From the NCBI RefSeq assembly GCF_000143535.2, contig NC_037317.1:1798001-1862000 (forward strand): a stretch of 64,000 bases of DNA, read 5' to 3'. Positions 59,304-64,000 of this stretch are shown piece after piece. Source of the DNA: Botrytis cinerea B05.10. Taxonomy: Eukaryota > Ascomycota > Leotiomycetes > Helotiales > Sclerotiniaceae. The position numbers were made by a program, and so were the translations under genes. Position 1 is the stretch's first letter; each line of letters opens with the position of its first letter. The notes under the pieces were generated by a model. It ran no database searches and was not told the origin of the DNA. It worked only from the letters and a program-made list of their open reading frames with translations.

Positions 59304-61343
59304 TCAACGCAAAGGTTCTTTGACATCTGCTACACCATTGGCGATGACTTCTCTCAACGACCAGCGTGGGGGTTTAACAACTCCCTGAAGACCGTTTGCC
59401 CTTTGCCACTCCTTTTCCATTTCAGGTGTAACACCATCAGGGAGATGTTCTGCACCACCGGCTACACCAGTGGAGAACTTAAGCTGAAGTACGTCGCCAA
59501 CTTCATCACAAGCAGCCAAGATACGATCCATATCATCCTTGTTGTGGGCCGCGGAAACACAGAAACGGGCACGGGAAGAGATAAGTGGCGTCGCAGGATA
59601 ACCGACAATGACGACGGAAATCTTTCTTCGGAGCATTTCGTGGGAGAAAGCAGGCATTTTGGCGGGGTTGTACAAAACAATTGGGATAATTGGAGAATCA
59701 TCATGACCATAAACGATGAAACCGAGACGCTTCAATCCCAATCGGAGATATCTCGAGTTGAATGCAATTCGTTGTAATCTCTCTTCACCTTGACCAGGAG
59801 CGATTTCTCCAGAGATAATTTTCAAAGCGCTGAGAATTTGCATCAAGACTGGTGGGGTAGGTGATTCACCATACATGGTTGCCGCATTTGTTTGCCTTAA
59901 CTTGTCGATGATGTGTTTTTCACCAGAGATATAACCTCCATTAGCACCAAAGGATTTAGTCAGAGTACCCATAAGGATATCAATCTCGGCAGGATCAATT
60001 CCAAAGTAATCGCATACACCACGACCGCGTGGACCCATAGCACCAATAGAATGAGCCTCATCGACGAAAAGATTGAACTTGTACTTCTTCTTGAGAGCCA
60101 AGACTCCCGGCAAGTTGACCATTGTACCTTCCATAGAGTATAGACCTTCAACTACAACCAAAATCTTCTTCCATGGTCGATGAGTTCTAGGTTGACCTTG
60201 AGAGATGACTTCCCGGAGGAGTCTTTCCAAATCATTCATATCATTGTGCTTGAAGGACATGATCATAGCTCTTGAAAGACGTGCACCAATACGAATAGAA
60301 GCGTGATTCAATTCATCGGAAATAATGAGTGAGCCCTTTCCAACCAAAGCTGGGAAAGCAGTTGCGTTGGTAGCGAAACCCATTGAGAACACCATTGCAG
60401 CTGGTTTTCCAACAAACTTGGCAATTCTGTCTTCAACCTCCAAGGCCAAATCCGAAGTACCGGAATCCGCTCGAGGACTTGCAGAGCTAATTCCGTATTT
60501 CTTGATTGTCTCTTCAACTGCATCTGCGCATGGTCCTTCTGACTGTGCAAATCCGAGATAGTTGTAAGAACTCAAATTCAAAGTTTCGGTATACGTGCCG
60601 GTGTATTGATAATTCTTGTTGAAATCATCAGTCTTTCGGTCGATAAGGGTAATATATCTACCAGGAACTCCAGTAATTGGACGAGCGAAACAATCATCAA
60701 TACGCAACTTCAATCTGCGAACATAGAAATTGTCAAAATCGCTGTTGAGGGCGGCGTAACCATTGGCAGCGGTAAGATGTCGGTAAGCTTCAGGCTTGAA
60801 TCTTTTTCCAAAGAAATCCCGAACATGTCCAAATATGATCAAGACCAAATAACTTATGTATGTGGTAAGAAGATAATAGTATGGTGGTTCATCCTCAACT
60901 GGATCTTCAAGGACTCCATGATGCTGGCTGACATATTTATGACTTGGGTGGTTCAATGGGCCAAATTGAGCATCTCTTCTTGCTTGTAATTTGGCCTCTG
61001 CGACAGAAGGTGGTTGAAAAAGTGTCGTGGGTGGTTCATCCATGTTTACCTCACCAGCCTTTGCAGTGGAGAGGGAGATTGTGGGAAGAGATAAAGATGC
61101 TGGACTGGGCGATGGGTTGTCCAGAAGTCGCTGTTGTTGTGCGGCAACAGCAGAAAGAAGGGCCGCCTGAGCAGATTGCTGTTCCTTGCTCTTGGGTGAA
61201 GAGGTGAAGAAATTGGTCAATCTGTTACCCTTTGAGGTCGACGGCCTACGAGCTGTAGGCTTGTCGGATTGCGGTGTAATAGCCGCAGGCGTGATAGAAC
61301 TAGCGAACGGATTTCGAGGAAGTCTTTGAGGCATCGTGTTCAT
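59304..61343 (-). CDS. LCB2: Serine palmitoyltransferase catalytic subunit
   Basis: An intronless frame of 679 residues from the ATG at 61343. It condenses serine with palmitoyl-CoA to 3-ketodihydrosphingosine, the first step of sphingolipid synthesis, at the ER membrane as a dimer with LCB1. The N-terminal 150 residues are Ser/Pro/Gln-rich and variable. A hydrophobic anchor follows (YYYLLTTYISYLVLIIFGHV). The PLP fold shows SYNYLGFAQ, SASPRADSGTSDLALEVE, ELNHASIR, FVDEAHSIGAMGPRGRG and the PLP-binding GTLTKSFGANGG with Lys463. The C-terminal RFCVSAAHNKDDMD is also standard. A second Met three codons in (MPQRLP) could be used instead. The LCB1 partner is not in the window. Confidence 0.97.
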   Translation of the reverse strand: MNTMPQRLPRNPFASSITPAAITPQSDKPTARRPSTSKGNRLTNFFTSSPKSKEQQSAQAALLSAVAAQQQRLLDNPSPSPASLSLPTISLSTAKAGEVNMDEPPTTLFQPPSVAEAKLQARRDAQFGPLNHPSHKYVSQHHGVLEDPVEDEPPYYYLLTTYISYLVLIIFGHVRDFFGKRFKPEAYRHLTAANGYAALNSDFDNFYVRRLKLRIDDCFARPITGVPGRYITLIDRKTDDFNKNYQYTGTYTETLNLSSYNYLGFAQSEGPCADAVEETIKKYGISSASPRADSGTSDLALEVEDRIAKFVGKPAAMVFSMGFATNATAFPALVGKGSLIISDELNHASIRIGARLSRAMIMSFKHNDMNDLERLLREVISQGQPRTHRPWKKILVVVEGLYSMEGTMVNLPGVLALKKKYKFNLFVDEAHSIGAMGPRGRGVCDYFGIDPAEIDILMGTLTKSFGANGGYISGEKHIIDKLRQTNAATMYGESPTPPVLMQILSALKIISGEIAPGQGEERLQRIAFNSRYLRLGLKRLGFIVYGHDDSPIIPIVLYNPAKMPAFSHEMLRRKISVVIVGYPATPLISSRARFCVSAAHNKDDMDRILAACDEVGDVLQLKFSTGVAGGAEHLPDGVTPEMEKEWQRANGLQGVVKPPRWSLREVIANGVADVKEPLR

Positions 61344-64000
61344 GAATCAAAAACCCTGCTCGGAGCAGATTAGAGTATATAGCGTTGGCGTTGGAAGCGT
61401 AGACTGAACGAAAGTCGTATGCCGATGTTTCTCCAAAGAACTGGAGACTTTTGTTTATTGACTTGTGAGATAATTGACTCGGAGGGATGTAGAGGAATAG
61501 ATATCGTAGATCAATAAGGGGTATTCGTAGTCTGTGGGCTATGACGAAGGTGGTTGGCAGATTGACTAACGACAGAGTTCTAGGATGAGGATTTAATATC
61601 AGTAACGTGGACAATTTATAATGCAGGGAGAAGAGCTGTGGGGCGAAGCACTTGATATATGTTTTCAAGAGTATTGACAGGGGAGGACGATGGAAGAAGA
61701 CAGCGAAGACTTCGAAGTAGTATAAGTATATCACAAGAAGTGCAGACGCTTTTGTGCCCAGGGCACGATGTGGTTTAAATTGGGCATCGATTTTTCAAGG
61801 CAATCGAGATTAAATCGATAGTGGAGGGAAATTGAGAAAAAAGAAGACATACCAAGGATGAATTTTATGCTAATAGTTAGGATTGGTCGTGTAGTGTAGT
61901 GTAGTGTAGTGTGGTGTGGTGTGGTGTGTATTCGTATGTTTTTGAATATTAAATCGGTGTGAGTTGTGAAATACTTTGTGGTGGATGCGGAATGCCGATG
62001 CTGATTTCTTTATTTTCAAGAAGTCGAAGGAACGTAATCCTTTCTAATGGCAAGACGGCGATTTGAGAGGATTGAAACTAAGTTCGCGACGAGAAAGCCA
62101 AACGCCGTTTGATCGTTCTTCGCTCTTCGTTGATCGTTCACGTACGTTCACGTTCTTCGTTCCTTCTCTCCTCCTGTGCGGAAGATGTAAGGCTGGCTAA
62201 TCGGTCACCGCGGTGAGAGGTTCTCGCCAGGGAAAGAGGGACGAGATGTGGCTGGATCTGAAGCTATCGTCGAAGCAGTTACTGTGCACACTCCAAACAC
62301 TCCAGACACTCAATTATAGTTTCGAAAGTGCTACTCGAGCAGGACTTCTCTCAATCGATACTGGGTAGAAACACACCAATATAGTCTGGCTCTGCTGTCT
62401 TATTAAATGCGATGATAAGCAAGATGGACAATCAACAAGGCAGGACCCGTTTGGATCAGAAGAACCTCATAAAGTTTCGATGCAGCGGGGGATCACAATT
62501 CGCAGAAAGGGAAGAGGAGCGAAAATGTGAAATAAAGGAGAAGAGGTATGGATTTTTAGGTTACTCGAGGTAAATGAGGTTCAACATGGGTTAGATCTAC
62601 TAATTATGTGATAAGTTGGGTGGCACCCAAGAGACGACTTGGAAATCTTCGAATGAACGATGATCAAAGCGGCTTTTGGCTCCGTATTAATCTATTAATC
62701 TAGACTTTATGAATATCAATAATGGGAAGAATGCTTTCGGAGAACGAGCGGCGATGAGCATCGACGAGCAACGGAAAGGATCGAATACTTCTAGCAACAA
62801 GAAGCTAGTCGTCCGGTGCATCCGTCGTTTTGCGGATTATCCTTACCTCCCCTTGGCTGGCCGCTTTACTGTCGTCCTCTGCCTCGGAGAGTCGCAATCA
62901 GAGCAAAGATGCTCCTCGTCCGGTACATCCGTTGTTGATTACATACACACATACCTACATCGAAACCTCAAATTCGCTCGCCGCCTTTACAGTCAATCTA
63001 CGCGGTTTGCGGTCTTTTTCAAATCCCGATATGTCTAATTTCCTTTTTTTTCTCTCTTTTCTCTTTTCCAGGATTAAAATGGCTGGAAGCGTTAGATGGC
63101 CTGACATGATTGGCTCCAAAACACCAAAAAGAGTGGTTATCTGGATCCGTTCGGCTTTTCCATTTTTTGGATTGACTGGTAGGGCTGCTGGAAACTGCAA
63201 TGGATCCAATGAGAAGCTTGACTTTTGTGCAAATTATGCAGCTTGGTTGGATTCTAAGTTTCCTCTAGCTATCCGAATTGTGCTTTTGTGCAAGCTAATC
63301 ACTTTGGGCTGTAGCCTCGAGTCTTGATTCTCGATTCTCGATGTTCCAGAGCTGCTGTTGTAGGGCAAATCTTGAATCTCACATTATTTCATTTAAAACT
63401 ACCAGATTAGTATGAAGAGAATGAAATCATCGATTCCTCTTTATTGTTTGGATACGATACGATACGATACGATACGATACGATATGTACCGGTCCCTCGA
63501 TACCACCTTCCCACTTCTTTCTTTCATTTGGGCTGATTCGGTGACAGACTTCAAAACCATCGCTAGACACTCCTTTACCCCTGACCTAGTCGGTGTGTAC
63601 CATGTACCATATCAAACCGCAGTACCGCAGGCTTTTCTCCCGCTCCATATGCGCATCGCACGCGTTACGATACGTTTGACGTTTGTTCTTGAAAATTGCT
63701 TTGCTTTGCTTTACTTTTTAACGTTCCTTTGCTCAGTTCACTGCCACGATAGACCCATGCCATATGCCAACCTACGCGTATCTCAACCCCTCACTTATAT
63801 CAACTTTCCATGCAATCCCAAATAGAGTGTTTGAGTGGAACATCACCAGCCCTCCATGCTCCATGCGCCCTCTCTCCCCTCCAGAAATTCCATTGCGAAT
63901 CGTGACAATGCAATTTTTATGCTTTTATCATCATCTCTTGTCCAGATGAAAACCACATGCCGAGCTAGATCTCAAGACTTATGATATCACTGATGCATGC
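61344..64000. other. Upstream region of LCB2 to the right window edge
   Basis: The LCB2 promoter and leader lie at 61344-62200, with GTAGT/GTGGT pentamers (61890-61928). At 62800-63000 a degenerate duplication of about 110 bp is visible (GTCCGGTGCATCCGTCGTT and GTCCGGTACATCCGTTGTT; GCCGCTTTACTGTC and GCCGCCTTTACAGTC). A GATAC pentamer array sits at 63450-63484. An ATG frame at 62709-63038 (109 codons) crosses the duplication and has no family match. No gene is confidently called. Confidence 0.4.
63450..63485. repeat. GATAC pentamer microsatellite
   Basis: Seven tandem GATAC units, the last degenerating to GATATG. Confidence 0.85.

Noticed and set aside
61300..61734. Upstream open frame of 144 codons overlapping the LCB2 start
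   Set aside because: It begins with GTG and contains no internal ATG, so it is not a plausible upstream ORF.

Overview
The window is nuclear DNA from a filamentous ascomycete (Pezizomycotina). The evidence is the gene content (a Con7-type C2H2 regulator, a Zn2Cys6 regulator, a DUF8035 protein, an LCB2 with a long N-terminus), short spliceosomal introns of mostly 48-93 bp with GTAAGT-like donors and CTAAC-like branch sites, and many low-complexity intergenic tracts. The style fits Leotiomycetes (Botrytis/Sclerotinia-like), but the genus is inference. I saw no bacterial-style operon, CRISPR array, rRNA gene or convincing tRNA.

Left part (1-17 kb): the tail of a possible gene runs off the left edge. 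A secreted pepsin-fold protein that has lost both catalytic aspartates follows (1007-2490), then a six-exon Zn2Cys6 transcription factor (4196-7654). Fructose-1,6-bisphosphatase (11362-12523) has a cluster of carbon-repressor-like sites upstream and a stopless 57-bp intron. A 2EXR/F-box-like orphan (13954-14922, minus) and an RNPS1-like SR/RRM splicing protein (15714-16956, minus) complete this part.

Middle (17-39 kb): an unexplained family of TGCAACAAAA-centred repeats lies at 18.0-18.9 kb. COQ3 (ubiquinone O-methyltransferase, minus) and RIB3 (riboflavin pathway DHBP synthase, plus) are divergent over a 711-bp shared promoter. The Con7-like regulator (23150-24630, minus) has an upstream region of several kb packed with microsatellites. 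From about 28 to 39 kb there is a gene-poor stretch with one plausible small orphan gene (35835-36233, minus) and many simple repeats.

Right part (39-64 kb): a secreted, probably GPI-anchored S10 serine carboxypeptidase (38943-41183); a large seven-exon Uls1/Rad5-like SNF2 translocase with a RING finger (43228-47954, minus); an Arg/Glu-rich DUF8035 protein (52814-54836); a five-exon DUF1295 membrane protein whose last exon is hidden behind a 178-bp intron (56028-57757, minus); and intronless LCB2, the catalytic serine palmitoyltransferase subunit (59304-61343, minus).

The genes are mostly independent housekeeping units: central carbon metabolism, quinone and flavin cofactors, sphingolipid synthesis, splicing and chromatin/DNA repair. 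They are interleaved with regulators and secreted proteins. I see no biosynthetic cluster. Exon boundaries were set by hand from splice consensus, reading-frame closure and family similarity, and have not been tested against transcripts.
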